From: PALSA-1336 sp964592725
GTDB taxonomy: Bacteria > Patescibacteriota > Doudnabacteria > UBA920
Reading direction: 5' to 3'
Length of the DNA stretch: 27,700 nucleotides
Assembly (NCBI GenBank): GCA_964592725.1
Contig: CAZQFQ010000017.1
Coordinates: 1-27,700, forward strand
Of this stretch, positions 15,374-22,350 are shown in pieces. The notes under the pieces are model-generated. The model searched no databases and had not been told where the DNA came from. It was given only the letters and a program-made list of their open reading frames with translations. The position numbers and the translations under genes are program-made. Position 1 is the stretch's first letter. Every line of letters starts with the position of its first letter.

Positions 15374-15859
15374 ATGTTTAAACACTACAAAATGAAGAAA
15401 GGTTTTACGCTGATTGAAGTGCTGATGTACGTAGGCCTTTTTACTTTGTTGGTCGGCACTCTGCTTGGCATAGCTTATCTAACTATAGACAGCACGGACA
15501 AAATTAACAAAAAAATTGTGTTACAGCAGGAAGCGGATTTTATTTTAAGAAAAATTGATTGGGCGCTAAGCGGGGCGGAATCGGTAACGGTCGGGCCAAA
15601 GCCTTCGAATATGTCCGTAACCAGATTTTCAAATCCAAACACGGTTATTTTTAGCCAAAACGGAAATTTTGTTGATATAAACAGTGGTCTTGGGCAAATG
15701 GATTTGAATAGTTCCAATACTGTTGTATCAAATCTGACTTTTATAAAAATTCAAACAGGCTCCGCTCCCACGGAAATTGAGGTAAATTTTAACCTGGCGA
15801 ATGTCATTAGTCCTTCCGACAGCCAAAATTTTCAGCTGACTAAATATTTAGAACAGTAG
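15374..15859 (+). CDS. Minor prepilin, PilW/GspJ-like
   Basis: Another prepilin: MFKHYKMKKGFTLIEVLMYVG has the short basic leader, the G before F, the glutamate at mature position 5, and one hydrophobic helix to about residue 35. The rest (about 160 residues) is a hydrophilic domain with no clear catalytic motif. The ATG at 15374 gives a normal leader; the frame stays open further upstream only through the palindromic element. Size and position in the cluster suggest a PilW/GspJ-type subunit. Confidence 0.8.
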   Translation: MFKHYKMKKGFTLIEVLMYVGLFTLLVGTLLGIAYLTIDSTDKINKKIVLQQEADFILRKIDWALSGAESVTVGPKPSNMSVTRFSNPNTVIFSQNGNFVDINSGLGQMDLNSSNTVVSNLTFIKIQTGSAPTEIEVNFNLANVISPSDSQNFQLTKYLEQ

Positions 15860-15868
15860 GGTATTTGT

Positions 15869-16309
15869 ATGGTTACTAGCAAAGTTGACAATGCAGAACA
15901 GCTGGAAGTAGCTAATGGCTATATTGCCCTAATGTCGGTAATTATTATCTCTCTCTTGCTCATAACCATCACCGCGGCGTTAAGCTTTGCTAATTATTTT
16001 AGCAGGTTTAATATTTTGGAAAATGAGTTCAAAATAACCGGCGAGAATTTAGCCACCGCCTGCGTAAATTACGCCAGAGCCAAACTTATGGGCGACCCAA
16101 ACAATTACGCCGGTAATGAATTGTCAGTGCCGGTCGGCGATGATGTCTGCTCTGTAATTTCCGTAGTCCCGACCGGAAACGTATGGCCAAAGACCATTAA
16201 AACCCAGGGAATTTATCCACGTAACCGGATTCAGGAAAGTTATACTAATTTATCCGTAGTCTTAAATAGCGATTTTACCGTAAATTCTTGGCAGGAAACG
16301 CCAAATTAA
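15869..16309 (+). CDS. Pilus-associated protein, PilX-like
   Basis: This 146-residue protein starts nine bases after the previous gene. It has one hydrophobic helix (about residues 18-42) after NGYIALMSVIIISLLLITIT, but it lacks the GFTLIE cleavage motif. That is characteristic of PilX/GspK-like minor subunits, whose N-termini are atypical. The exported part contains two cysteines (C69 and C91 approximately) that might form a disulfide. Its role in the pilus is inferred from the operon. Confidence 0.7.
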   Translation: MVTSKVDNAEQLEVANGYIALMSVIIISLLLITITAALSFANYFSRFNILENEFKITGENLATACVNYARAKLMGDPNNYAGNELSVPVGDDVCSVISVVPTGNVWPKTIKTQGIYPRNRIQESYTNLSVVLNSDFTVNSWQETPN

Positions 16310-16313
16310 ATAA

Positions 16314-16350
16314 TAATTTTTTGATAATAATTTATTATCGAAAAATTTTT
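16314..16350 (+). terminator. AT-rich hairpin before the major pilin gene
   Basis: TTTTTTGATAATAA pairs with TTTATTATCGAAAAA around a very short centre, followed by a few T residues. It may be a weak terminator or mRNA-stabilising hairpin separating minor from major pilin expression. Confidence 0.4.
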
Positions 16351-16388
16351 AAAATCAAAGGTCGAATTAATAAACTAAATTAAAAAAA

Positions 16389-16919
16389 ATGAATAAAAAT
16401 TTAAAAAAAAAGCAAGGGTTCACGTTAATTGAAATTTTGGTGGTCATCGGAATCATCGCCGTATTAGCTTTGATTGTTTTAGTAGCTATTAATCCTGCGC
16501 GCCAGTTTGCCCAGGCCCGAAATACACAAAGGACTTCCAATGTGGAAGCCATCTTAAACGCCATTGGACAAAATATGGCGGATAACAAAGGTGTGTTTAC
16601 CTGCTCAACGGCCATAAACGGCCTCTCGGTTGTAAATCCGGTCCCCAGTCCATTAGCGACTACCACTCCGGCCACAGGCGAACGTATTTGTGCGGGTTCT
16701 AGTTGTTCCTATACGGGTCCAAAGATTGATTTGAGCTGCTTGGCTCCGACTTACATTCCAACGCTACCTTCGGACCCTAGTTTAGCTTCGATAACCTGGA
16801 ACTCCACCAACTATGATACCGGCTACCAGGTGTTTCAGGATTCTAACGGCAGAGTAACTGTTTTTGCCCCTACGGGCGAACCAAGCGTCGGCAACGGCAC
16901 AATTCAAATTACCCGTTAG
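16389..16919 (+). CDS. Major type IV pilin candidate
   Basis: A 176-residue prepilin with a short basic leader (MNKNLKKKQ), cleavage motif GFTLIEILVVIGIIAVLALIV and the conserved glutamate, followed by the long helix with ARNTQRTSNVEAILNAIGQ, which is frequent in major pilins of candidate phyla. The C-terminal domain contains four cysteines (near FTCST, ICAGSSC, LSCLAP). It has its own upstream hairpin and downstream terminator, consistent with separate, high-level expression, which supports the major-subunit call. Confidence 0.85.
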   Translation: MNKNLKKKQGFTLIEILVVIGIIAVLALIVLVAINPARQFAQARNTQRTSNVEAILNAIGQNMADNKGVFTCSTAINGLSVVNPVPSPLATTTPATGERICAGSSCSYTGPKIDLSCLAPTYIPTLPSDPSLASITWNSTNYDTGYQVFQDSNGRVTVFAPTGEPSVGNGTIQITR

Positions 16920-16930
16920 TTTTGATTTAA

Positions 16931-16961
16931 AAACTCCCCCGCAAAAAAACGGGGGAGTTTT
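16931..16961 (+). terminator. Rho-independent terminator after the major pilin gene
   Basis: A perfect 11-base stem AAACTCCCCCG (16931-16941) and CGGGGGAGTTT (16950-16960) encloses an A-rich eight-base loop and ends in TTTT. Confidence 0.88.
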
Positions 16962-16981
16962 ACATCAGGTTCTGAGTAAAA

Positions 16982-18376
16982 ATGCCGGATTGCAAAAAAA
17001 TAAGGAGCATTAATCAAGGAGGCTTTTTAACGCTGGAAATTATTTTGTGCATGGCGCTTATTTCCCTATTTGTATTCGGTATTTTTGAGTTGGCTTTTAG
17101 CAATCAGTATATGGCCCAAGACAGCGAAAATAGCGCTTACTCTTTGCAATTGGCGCAAGCCGGTATGGAAAGCGCGCTTGCCTCAGGTTTTGATTTTACT
17201 CCGCCGGCCGATGTTATTGACGGAGGATTTACCGAACATTTGCAAACTGATTGGCTTTCCGATTACAGCAAGGAAATAGACAGCAAAGTTAGTTATACTA
17301 CTTCAGGCAGGCCGCTTACTACGGAATTAACCGGCCTTGTTACCGACTGGCAAAACGCTTTGGGCAGGGATACCTGCGATTTAAAATTTTCCGGCAACTG
17401 GAAAAATCCGGTATTGCGTGGGACGGTCAGTACCGGCGCAAACAATCCGGCAACGGATGTCGATGTCTTTGACGGCAGAGCTTATGTGTCAACCAACGGT
17501 TCCACGGCGAGTATGGCGGATTTTTTTGTCGTGGATGCCGCGGACTTGGATCATCCGAATATTATTAAATCGATCAATACCGGTCCGGGTTTAAATTCCC
17601 TTCAGGTTGCGGGCGATTATGTTTTTGCCGCCAACTCCAGCATTAACGGACAACTGCAAATTATCAAAATTTCCGATCCCAATAACCCGACGGTGATGCT
17701 TAATGTTAAATTTGCGGACGCGGCCGGCGGGGGAGTGGGCAACAGTATTTTTTACGCGAACGGCAAAGTTTACATCGGCACGCCAAAAAATGACGGCCCG
17801 GAATTTTACGTTTACAACGTCAGCAATCCTCTGGCGCCTCAATTTTTGGGAGAGTTTGAAATCGGGAGCGGAGTGAATAAAATTTATGTTTACGGGAATT
17901 ACGCTTATTTGGCCACCGGAGATGTAAACAAATTTAGGATTTTAGATGTCAGCAACCCGGCAAACATAAAAGAAGTCGGCGATTTTAGCGATGTCGGAGG
18001 CACGGCTCAAAGCGGGGAGTCAATTGCAATGCTTGGCGGTCAGGCCATCTTTGGCCGCGCCGGCGGACTGCCCGGAGACCACATTCCCGAACTATATTTA
18101 CTGGATGTCACTAATCCGCAAAACATCCAAAATTTAAATTCCGCGGATCCCAATATGAGCATCAATGATATTTTTTTGCGCGGCGGCCTGGCGTTTTTGG
18201 CAACCAACAAAACCGGCGGGGAATTTCAAATTTACAGTTATTCCAATAATCAGCTGGCTACTTTCTCTTCCGCACCGCTTCCTTCCCCGGCCTTAGCCCT
18301 TGACTGCGAAGGTGAAAATTTTTTCCTCGCCCTGTCCGGCGATCCCGCTCTTCAAATTATTTCCCCCAGCAATTAA
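16982..18376 (+). CDS. Prepilin-like N-terminus fused to a beta-propeller (LVIVD-type repeats), possible pilus adhesin
   Basis: The first 45 residues form a type IV prepilin-like signal: GGFLTLEIILCMALISLFVF has the G before F, the glutamate two residues after T-L, and a hydrophobic helix. From about residue 130 to the end, repeated blocks of about 45 residues resemble LVIVD/beta-propeller repeats (IIKISDPNNP, VYNVSNPLAP, ILDVSNPANI, LLDVTNPQNI). The propeller would therefore be carried on a pilus or pseudopilus, probably at the tip, and displayed outside the cell. The gene is 20 bases downstream of the terminator that ends the major pilin transcript and completes the pilus cluster. Specific ligands cannot be told. 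The LVIVD call rests on visible repeats only. Confidence 0.8.
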   Translation: MPDCKKIRSINQGGFLTLEIILCMALISLFVFGIFELAFSNQYMAQDSENSAYSLQLAQAGMESALASGFDFTPPADVIDGGFTEHLQTDWLSDYSKEIDSKVSYTTSGRPLTTELTGLVTDWQNALGRDTCDLKFSGNWKNPVLRGTVSTGANNPATDVDVFDGRAYVSTNGSTASMADFFVVDAADLDHPNIIKSINTGPGLNSLQVAGDYVFAANSSINGQLQIIKISDPNNPTVMLNVKFADAAGGGVGNSIFYANGKVYIGTPKNDGPEFYVYNVSNPLAPQFLGEFEIGSGVNKIYVYGNYAYLATGDVNKFRILDVSNPANIKEVGDFSDVGGTAQSGESIAMLGGQAIFGRAGGLPGDHIPELYLLDVTNPQNIQNLNSADPNMSINDIFLRGGLAFLATNKTGGEFQIYSYSNNQLATFSSAPLPSPALALDCEGENFFLALSGDPALQIISPSN

Positions 18377-18392
18377 TTAATAATTAATAAAC

Positions 18393-18428
18393 GACTTACT
18401 AAACGCACGGTCGTGCGTTTAGTAAGTC
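18393..18428. repeat. Upstream palindrome of the PaaX/Cas2-like gene
   Basis: Perfect 17-base arms GACTTACTAAACGCACG and CGTGCGTTTAGTAAGTC flank a two-base GT centre. It lies where the -35 region should be: a -10-like TACAAT follows at 18430-18435, and the ATG is at 18442. It could be an operator, a hairpin or a recombination end. Confidence 0.95.
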
Positions 18429-18441
18429 TTACAATCAAATT

Positions 18442-18972
18442 ATGTCAAAAAAATATGGTTCATTGAGTAGTTTTTTGCTAAGATCTATCGGCGAAGCCAC
18501 CGGATTTTTTAGCTGGCCTCCTGAGGGCAGTAGAGAATGGATATGGCAACAAAAGCATAACGGCAGATCCATTACTAATAGGCTGTATGGTATGCGACGA
18601 CAAGGCTTGGTAAAGAAAACAGCCAAAAACGGAAAAACATTTTTTCAACTGACAGCTAAAGGCGAACTGAGATTATTATTATCCAAGGCCGCGCTAAGCA
18701 AGCCTAAGAATTGGGATAAACAATGGAGGATGTTGATATTTGATATTCCCGAGGATTGCCGTGACCAGCGCGACAGTTTAAGACGCTTATTAAAACAATA
18801 CGGATTTATAAAGTTACAAGCCAGCGTTTTTATCCATGCCTATCCTTTGAACAGGGAAGCAATCAGCTATCTAAAAAAGAGCGGTTTGATAAAATACATA
18901 CGGATCATAAGGGCGAATGAAATCGACGATGATTCCGATTTGCGAAAAAAATTTGGTTTTTCGAAAAATTAA
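18442..18972 (+). CDS. PaaX-like regulator: winged helix plus Cas2-like domain
   Basis: This 176-residue protein has a basic winged-helix-like N-terminus (about residues 1-80; SITNRLYGMRRQGLVKK and TFFQLTAKGELRLLL) and a C-terminal ferredoxin-like domain (about 88-170) with Cas2 hallmarks. WRMLIFDIPED carries the aspartate at the end of the first strand, and LQASVFI corresponds to the Cas2 QxSVF motif. PaaX regulators of phenylacetate degradation share this layout. No cas1, CRISPR array or paa gene is nearby, so neither a CRISPR nor a phenylacetate role is supported. The promoter-like TACAAT ends seven bases before ATG, so the mRNA may be leaderless. The gene is isolated between the pilus operon and a convergent operon, tightly bracketed by matching palindromes. 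Confidence 0.8.
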   Translation: MSKKYGSLSSFLLRSIGEATGFFSWPPEGSREWIWQQKHNGRSITNRLYGMRRQGLVKKTAKNGKTFFQLTAKGELRLLLSKAALSKPKNWDKQWRMLIFDIPEDCRDQRDSLRRLLKQYGFIKLQASVFIHAYPLNREAISYLKKSGLIKYIRIIRANEIDDDSDLRKKFGFSKN

Positions 18973-18974
18973 TA

Positions 18975-19014
18975 AAGACTTATTAAACGCACGGCCGTGT
19001 ATTTAATAAGTCTT
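18975..19014. repeat. Downstream palindrome of the PaaX/Cas2-like gene
   Basis: A 40-base palindrome with 20-base arms and two imperfect pairs (one G-T, one C-A), starting two bases after the stop codon. Its core matches the upstream palindrome at 31 of 36 positions, and all five differences are transitions. No T run follows. Confidence 0.95.
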
Positions 19015-19037
19015 AGGTTGTAGTTACGTAATAGGAG

Positions 19038-19400
19038 TTATTTTTTATTTTCCAAATAAATCAGGCTGATGATTTTGGTGAGGTTGATTGCTATTAGGCC
19101 GATTAATAGCCAGTAGTCTATGCTGTGGGTTATAAAGAGCTGGTATAAAATTCCCAGGGAGAAAATTATGGTTCCGGCGATTAGGCCGGCGCGGTTGGCA
19201 AGATTTTTGTGGAGGATTGCGCGCTCATCCTGGTTTTTGCCTTCGCCGACAAAAGACATTGCGACAACATAAACAACCAGCGCGGCGGAAAGCCCTATCA
19301 TTTGGTGCATGCCCATGGTTTGAGGCCTGCCCATAGTCAGCGAACCGGCAACAAGGGCGATAAAGACAAGAAGTAAGAGATAGTAAATGATATTTTTCAT
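19038..19400 (-). CDS. Small four-helix membrane protein (DUF2178-like)
   Basis: A 120-residue protein with four hydrophobic helices (about residues 4-24, 32-50, 70-88, 93-113). The loop GKNQDERAILHKNLANRAG between helices 2 and 3 resembles small membrane proteins of the DUF2178 group that are often encoded next to XRE regulators. The XRE gene lies directly upstream on the same strand. The function is unknown; the family assignment is tentative. Confidence 0.65.
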   Translation of the reverse strand: MKNIIYYLLLLVFIALVAGSLTMGRPQTMGMHQMIGLSAALVVYVVAMSFVGEGKNQDERAILHKNLANRAGLIAGTIIFSLGILYQLFITHSIDYWLLIGLIAINLTKIISLIYLENKK

Positions 19401-19474
19401 ATTTGTAATTTTATAGATCCCTCGCCCGACTTTGTGTTGCTGTTAAGGGCTCGGGATGGTATTGCTAGGCAATA

Positions 19475-19699
19475 TCATTTTAACATAAATAAATCTTCAA
19501 TCATAACTTTTCCGCCGGAGGCGGACCCGCCTTTGGCGGAGAAAAATTTTGCCAATTTAAAAGCCAGGCCCAAACTTGGTTCATAGTTGCCTTTTTCTAT
19601 GGCGATTATTGTCTGGCGGGATACACCAACAAAATCCGCAAGCTGTTGTTGGGTAATATTTTGCCTTTCGCGGTATTGTTTGATTGTGTTGTAAATCAT
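19475..19699 (-). CDS. XRE-family helix-turn-helix regulator with a palindromic insertion
   Basis: A 74-residue DNA-binding protein. ITQQQLADFVGVSRQTIIAI is a classic helix-turn-helix, followed by EKGNYEPSLGLAFKLAKFF and the ending IEDLF, as in short regulators of the YozG/YgzD type. Between KFF and IEDLF it carries about 12 extra residues including GGSASGG, encoded by the palindrome at 19508-19544. It starts immediately after the stop of the CcdA-TlpA gene (stop at 19701-19703, start at 19699), so the two are probably co-transcribed. It may regulate the small membrane protein or the whole operon. Confidence 0.85.
   Translation of the reverse strand: MIYNTIKQYRERQNITQQQLADFVGVSRQTIIAIEKGNYEPSLGLAFKLAKFFSAKGGSASGGKVMIEDLFMLK
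19508..19544. repeat. GC-rich palindromic element inside the XRE gene
   Basis: TTTTCCGCCGGAGGCGGAC followed by CCGCCTTTGGCGGAGAAA. It matches the uvrC element at 4906-4939 over most of its length, and it is read in the same frame, giving GGSASGG. Confidence 0.85.
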
Positions 19700-19700
19700 T

Positions 19701-21425
19701 TTAACCGAACGTGAAAGTAAACGCGTTAAATCCGGACTGGGGGATGTCTATTTCTAAAGTATGCTCCGAATAATCGTTGGAATCAAATAAAGTATAAAGT
19801 TGGGAGGCTTGAACGGTTACGGATGGCTGGAGTTTGCCGTCAACTGTGATTTGAAGAGTGACCGGATTATCCGCCGAAGCCACCATATAAACTTTTCCGG
19901 AAGAAAAATGCAATTCAATTTTTCCGTTTGGGTTTATCAGCACGGCGTGATCTTGCACAAACTGCCAGGTGCCTCCCAGCGCGAAATTATTGAGCGCCAG
20001 GTTTTGGGGCAATGTGTAGGCTTGAGGCGAGGCTGAAGGTTGTTGATTCGGAGTTAAATATTCCAGGCGCGAAGTTTCAAAATACATTTCCGGACTTTGG
20101 ATGTTGCCTAAAGTTCCGGTGGGCGCGTTGGGGTCTTTGTTTAAACCGAGCAATTCCCGAATGGCGTTTTCCGTAACATCATAATCTCCCTCGCCAAAAT
20201 GCTCGTGGACTATTTCGCCATTTTGGTTAATTAAATATTCCGCCGGCCAATATTCGTTGTTGTAGGCGTTCCAGGTGCCGTAGTCGTTGTCCTGCGCTAC
20301 CGGATATTTTATGCCGAATCTCTCTATGGCATCCTGGACATTGGCGGTATCTTTTTCAAAAGCAAACTCCGGAGTATGCACGCCGACAACCACAAAGCCT
20401 TTATCGTGGTAAGTATTATACCAGCCGGTTACATACGGCAGGGTGCGAATGCAGTTGATGCAGGAATAAGTCCAAAAATCCACCAATACGACCTTGCCTT
20501 TTAGTTGGCTAATGGTGAGCGGGTTGGAATTCAGCCAATGACTAATGCCGGTAAAGTCCGGAGCCGGACCGTAATTTTGTAAAGGGACATAATTTAAAGT
20601 TTGAGCCGGATTGGAAGAGGCTTGCGGTTTTAAAGCGTTTGTCGGGCTTATTGGCATTTCGTTATTAGATGAGGGCGTTGTATTATTTTGTTTGCCGTTT
20701 AAAATTGGATTTCCCTTTGCCACCAGCTGTGATTCCAGGCCGGATTGGGGAAAGGCTTGGGTTAAAGCGGCTTCAATAGTCACATCGTACTGGAAATACA
20801 TAGCCACGGCCAACAATAAAATCAAAACGCCAAAAATTTGCTGGAGCCTCACGGAATATTTCGCGATGGATTTAACTTTGGTTGTAATCCACTGGCTTCC
20901 GTAAGCAATAATCAGCATAGGAACTCCGGCTCCAATGGCATAAGCAAACATAAGGACTGCCGATTTGGCCGTACTCCCTTGGGTGGCCACCAAAGTTAAA
21001 ATGGATCCTAGAATCGGACCGGCACACGGCGTCCAAATAATTCCTAAAACCAACCCTAAAATTAATCCGCCCCAATTGCCTTGTCCGCTCCCCAGCTGAT
21101 TGGCGGAATTAATTGTGCCGGACATTTTTGCCGTGAGCAGTTCAAAGGGTTTTGGCCAAATCATCAATAGTCCAAAAATTCCCAAAAAAGTTATGGCAAT
21201 GTCGCGCAGTAAATTTGGGTTTAAATTCAGCCGGCCAATAATTGCCGAAAGAAGCAAAGCCGCGGCAGAAAAACTTACAATAAACCCCACAACAATCAGT
21301 AATGGCCGCTGTTTGCTTTGCTGTCCTACCGAAGCGCCAAGCAGTATCGGCAACATCGGCAAAATGCACGGCGCGGCAATGGTTAAAATTCCGGCCAAAA
21401 TAGCGAATAGTATTTGTATGATCAT
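19701..21425 (-). CDS. dipZ: CcdA-TlpA fusion (DipZ-like) thiol-disulfide reductase
   Basis: This 574-residue protein moves reducing power across the cytoplasmic membrane. The first 220 residues form the six-helix DsbD/CcdA electron conduit with its two cysteines (APCILPMLP near residue 20 and WTPCAGP near 135). A proline/asparagine-rich linker leads to an exported TlpA-like thioredoxin domain with the active site WTYSCINCIRTLPY (about 320), including the later YLINQNGEI strand with its cis-proline region. The last 130 residues form a beta-sandwich-like domain like that of mycobacterial DipZ. I start it at ATG 21425; the frame extends to a TTG at 21437. It follows the Met-rich lipoprotein gene by 16 bases. 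Confidence 0.9.
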   Translation of the reverse strand: MIIQILFAILAGILTIAAPCILPMLPILLGASVGQQSKQRPLLIVVGFIVSFSAAALLLSAIIGRLNLNPNLLRDIAITFLGIFGLLMIWPKPFELLTAKMSGTINSANQLGSGQGNWGGLILGLVLGIIWTPCAGPILGSILTLVATQGSTAKSAVLMFAYAIGAGVPMLIIAYGSQWITTKVKSIAKYSVRLQQIFGVLILLLAVAMYFQYDVTIEAALTQAFPQSGLESQLVAKGNPILNGKQNNTTPSSNNEMPISPTNALKPQASSNPAQTLNYVPLQNYGPAPDFTGISHWLNSNPLTISQLKGKVVLVDFWTYSCINCIRTLPYVTGWYNTYHDKGFVVVGVHTPEFAFEKDTANVQDAIERFGIKYPVAQDNDYGTWNAYNNEYWPAEYLINQNGEIVHEHFGEGDYDVTENAIRELLGLNKDPNAPTGTLGNIQSPEMYFETSRLEYLTPNQQPSASPQAYTLPQNLALNNFALGGTWQFVQDHAVLINPNGKIELHFSSGKVYMVASADNPVTLQITVDGKLQPSVTVQASQLYTLFDSNDYSEHTLEIDIPQSGFNAFTFTFG

Positions 21426-21441
21426 AATTGTATACAAGTAG

Positions 21442-21729
21442 TTATTTTTGCATCATATCGCCGCTTGACGTGGTCATCATTCCGTCTTTGGGAGGCACCC
21501 CGGCCGTATTGCCGCCCTCCATCATGGTGTTTTTGGATCCGGTAGCATCATTCATCATTTCGTCTTTTTCAGGTGCCATGCTCCCGTTGGTGCTTGTGTC
21601 GTGCATCATTGTGCCTGAATCCTGATTTTCCGTGGCGGCCGGCTGGCCTGTTTGCGCGGCCTTTTTATTGCAGCCGGCGGCCAAAAATCCCACTGCCGCC
21701 AAACTAACGGCTAAATATTTAATTTTCAT
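21442..21729 (-). CDS. Methionine-rich predicted lipoprotein, 95 residues
   Basis: MKIKYLAVSLAAVGFLAAGC is a lipoprotein signal with lipobox LAAGC. The mature part is short, disordered-looking and rich in methionine pairs with acidic residues and one histidine (MMHD, DEMMND, MMEGG, DGMMTT, DMMQK). AAAGGAAAC precedes the ATG at 21729, so I use that start rather than the one at 21750. Clustered exported methionines often bind copper or silver, and the partner downstream is a thiol-redox protein; a copper-handling role is an inference only. Confidence 0.8.
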   Translation of the reverse strand: MKIKYLAVSLAAVGFLAAGCNKKAAQTGQPAATENQDSGTMMHDTSTNGSMAPEKDEMMNDATGSKNTMMEGGNTAGVPPKDGMMTTSSGDMMQK

Positions 21730-21777
21730 ATTGGTTTCCTTTTGAGCCATCTAGTGTGGCTTTAATGTTGTATATTT

Positions 21778-21806
21778 ATGCTAACAAATAGTAAATTTAA
21801 TGTCAA
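21778..21806 (-). promoter_or_regulatory. Promoter of the lipoprotein-dipZ operon
   Basis: On the minus strand TTGACTTGACA ends in TTGACA (21806-21801), then 17 bases, then TAGCAT (21783-21778). It is an inverted near-copy of the plus-strand promoter at 21870-21902. Confidence 0.6.
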
Positions 21807-21869
21807 GTCAACTTTACATAAGAAAAAGCGCGTAGCGTTTCCGTGTTCGCGTTTTTTGCTTATTCAATT

Positions 21870-21902
21870 TTGACTTGACAAAATTTGTCTATTTGCTAAA
21901 AT
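21870..21902 (+). promoter_or_regulatory. Divergent plus-strand promoter
   Basis: TTGACTTGACA (21870-21880) contains TTGACA at 21875-21880, followed after 16 bases by TAAAAT (21897-21902). No plus-strand gene follows; the possible product is the short RNA below. The two promoters form the arms of an imperfect inverted repeat centred near 21840. Confidence 0.5.
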
Positions 21903-21908
21903 ATAAAT

Positions 21909-21960
21909 ACATTCGGCATTAGCCACGGCCCTCGCTCGCAAGAGCGGGGGAATTTTATTT
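21909..21960 (+). ncRNA. Possible short RNA ending in a GC-rich hairpin
   Basis: From the promoter at 21870-21902, transcription would start near 21909 and meet a nine-pair hairpin, CCCTCGCTC (21929-21937) with GAGCGGGGG (21942-21950), then AATTTTATTT. That gives a roughly 50-base RNA, with the last bases antisense to the end of the MazF-like pseudogene. This is a prediction from promoter and terminator signals only. Confidence 0.3.
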
Positions 21961-22344
21961 ATACAATTCCCAAAAAGCCGTCTGCACTTGGTTGAAGTCA
22001 TCAACCCCAACTTGACCGAGCTGGCTTGATAGGCGGCGATAGTCAACGGTTCTAATTTGATGCAGACAAATCCACATATCTTTGCCCGCGTAGTTAATTT
22101 TTACATACCAAGTACCATCGCGGCCTTTAGTTGTTGTTGGGGCAACTAGAAAAAATCCATGGGTTAATTTTTTTAGAATAAGCGCCAGCCTTGAGAATAA
22201 ACGGCTTTTTCCGTTGATTTCCGACCCAATATTTTCGCCGAAGCTCAGCCACTATAAATCACGCTCGCGGACTAAAGGAGGTTGTGAGGAAATATCATGG
22301 AGCCGTTGTTTAAGTTTTATCCATTCTAAAAATTTTTTGATCAT
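21955..22344 (-). pseudogene. MazF/PemK-like toxin gene interrupted by an amber codon
   Basis: The frame from ATG 22344 to TAA 21955-21957 (130 codons) is continuous except for one TAG at 22252-22254. Downstream of the TAG, WLSFGENIGSEINGKSRLF resembles the start of PemK/MazF-family toxins in candidate phyla (tryptophan-rich strand, then G-N-I-G-x-E). LALILKKL, FFLVAPTTT, ICLHQIRTVD and YRRLSSQLGQV match the later core strands and the ending. The TAG falls where an aromatic residue would be expected. Upstream is an unrelated-looking 30-residue basic start. The gene begins seven bases after the S53 protease stop. It is probably an inactivated toxin; TGA and TAG recoding is not supported elsewhere in the window. 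Confidence 0.65.
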
Positions 22345-22350
22345 GGGTTT

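Larger units (their letters stand above)
18382..19014 (+). mobile_element. Possible palindrome-bracketed unit carrying the PaaX/Cas2-like gene
   Basis: Two related palindromes lie on each side of the single gene 18442-18972. The similarity between the flanks extends beyond the palindromes into AATTAATAAA, giving direct copies at 18382-18428 and 18967-19012; the second copy contains the gene's stop codon. The unit is about 630 bases. Whether it moves is not shown; I infer it from the symmetric flanks and the nuclease-like fold. Confidence 0.4.

Noticed and set aside
18442..18972. CRISPR adaptation gene cas2
   Set aside because: The C-terminal domain is Cas2-like, but a winged-helix domain precedes it, and no cas1, other cas gene or repeat-spacer array occurs in the window.
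18975..19014. Rho-independent terminator
   Set aside because: The palindrome is not followed by a T run on either strand and matches the upstream palindrome, so another function is more likely.
22252..22254. Recoded TAG or TGA stop codons
   Set aside because: All long core genes are intact with TAG and TGA as stops, and genes such as the one at 6621 end in TGA, so the amber codon is better explained by mutation.
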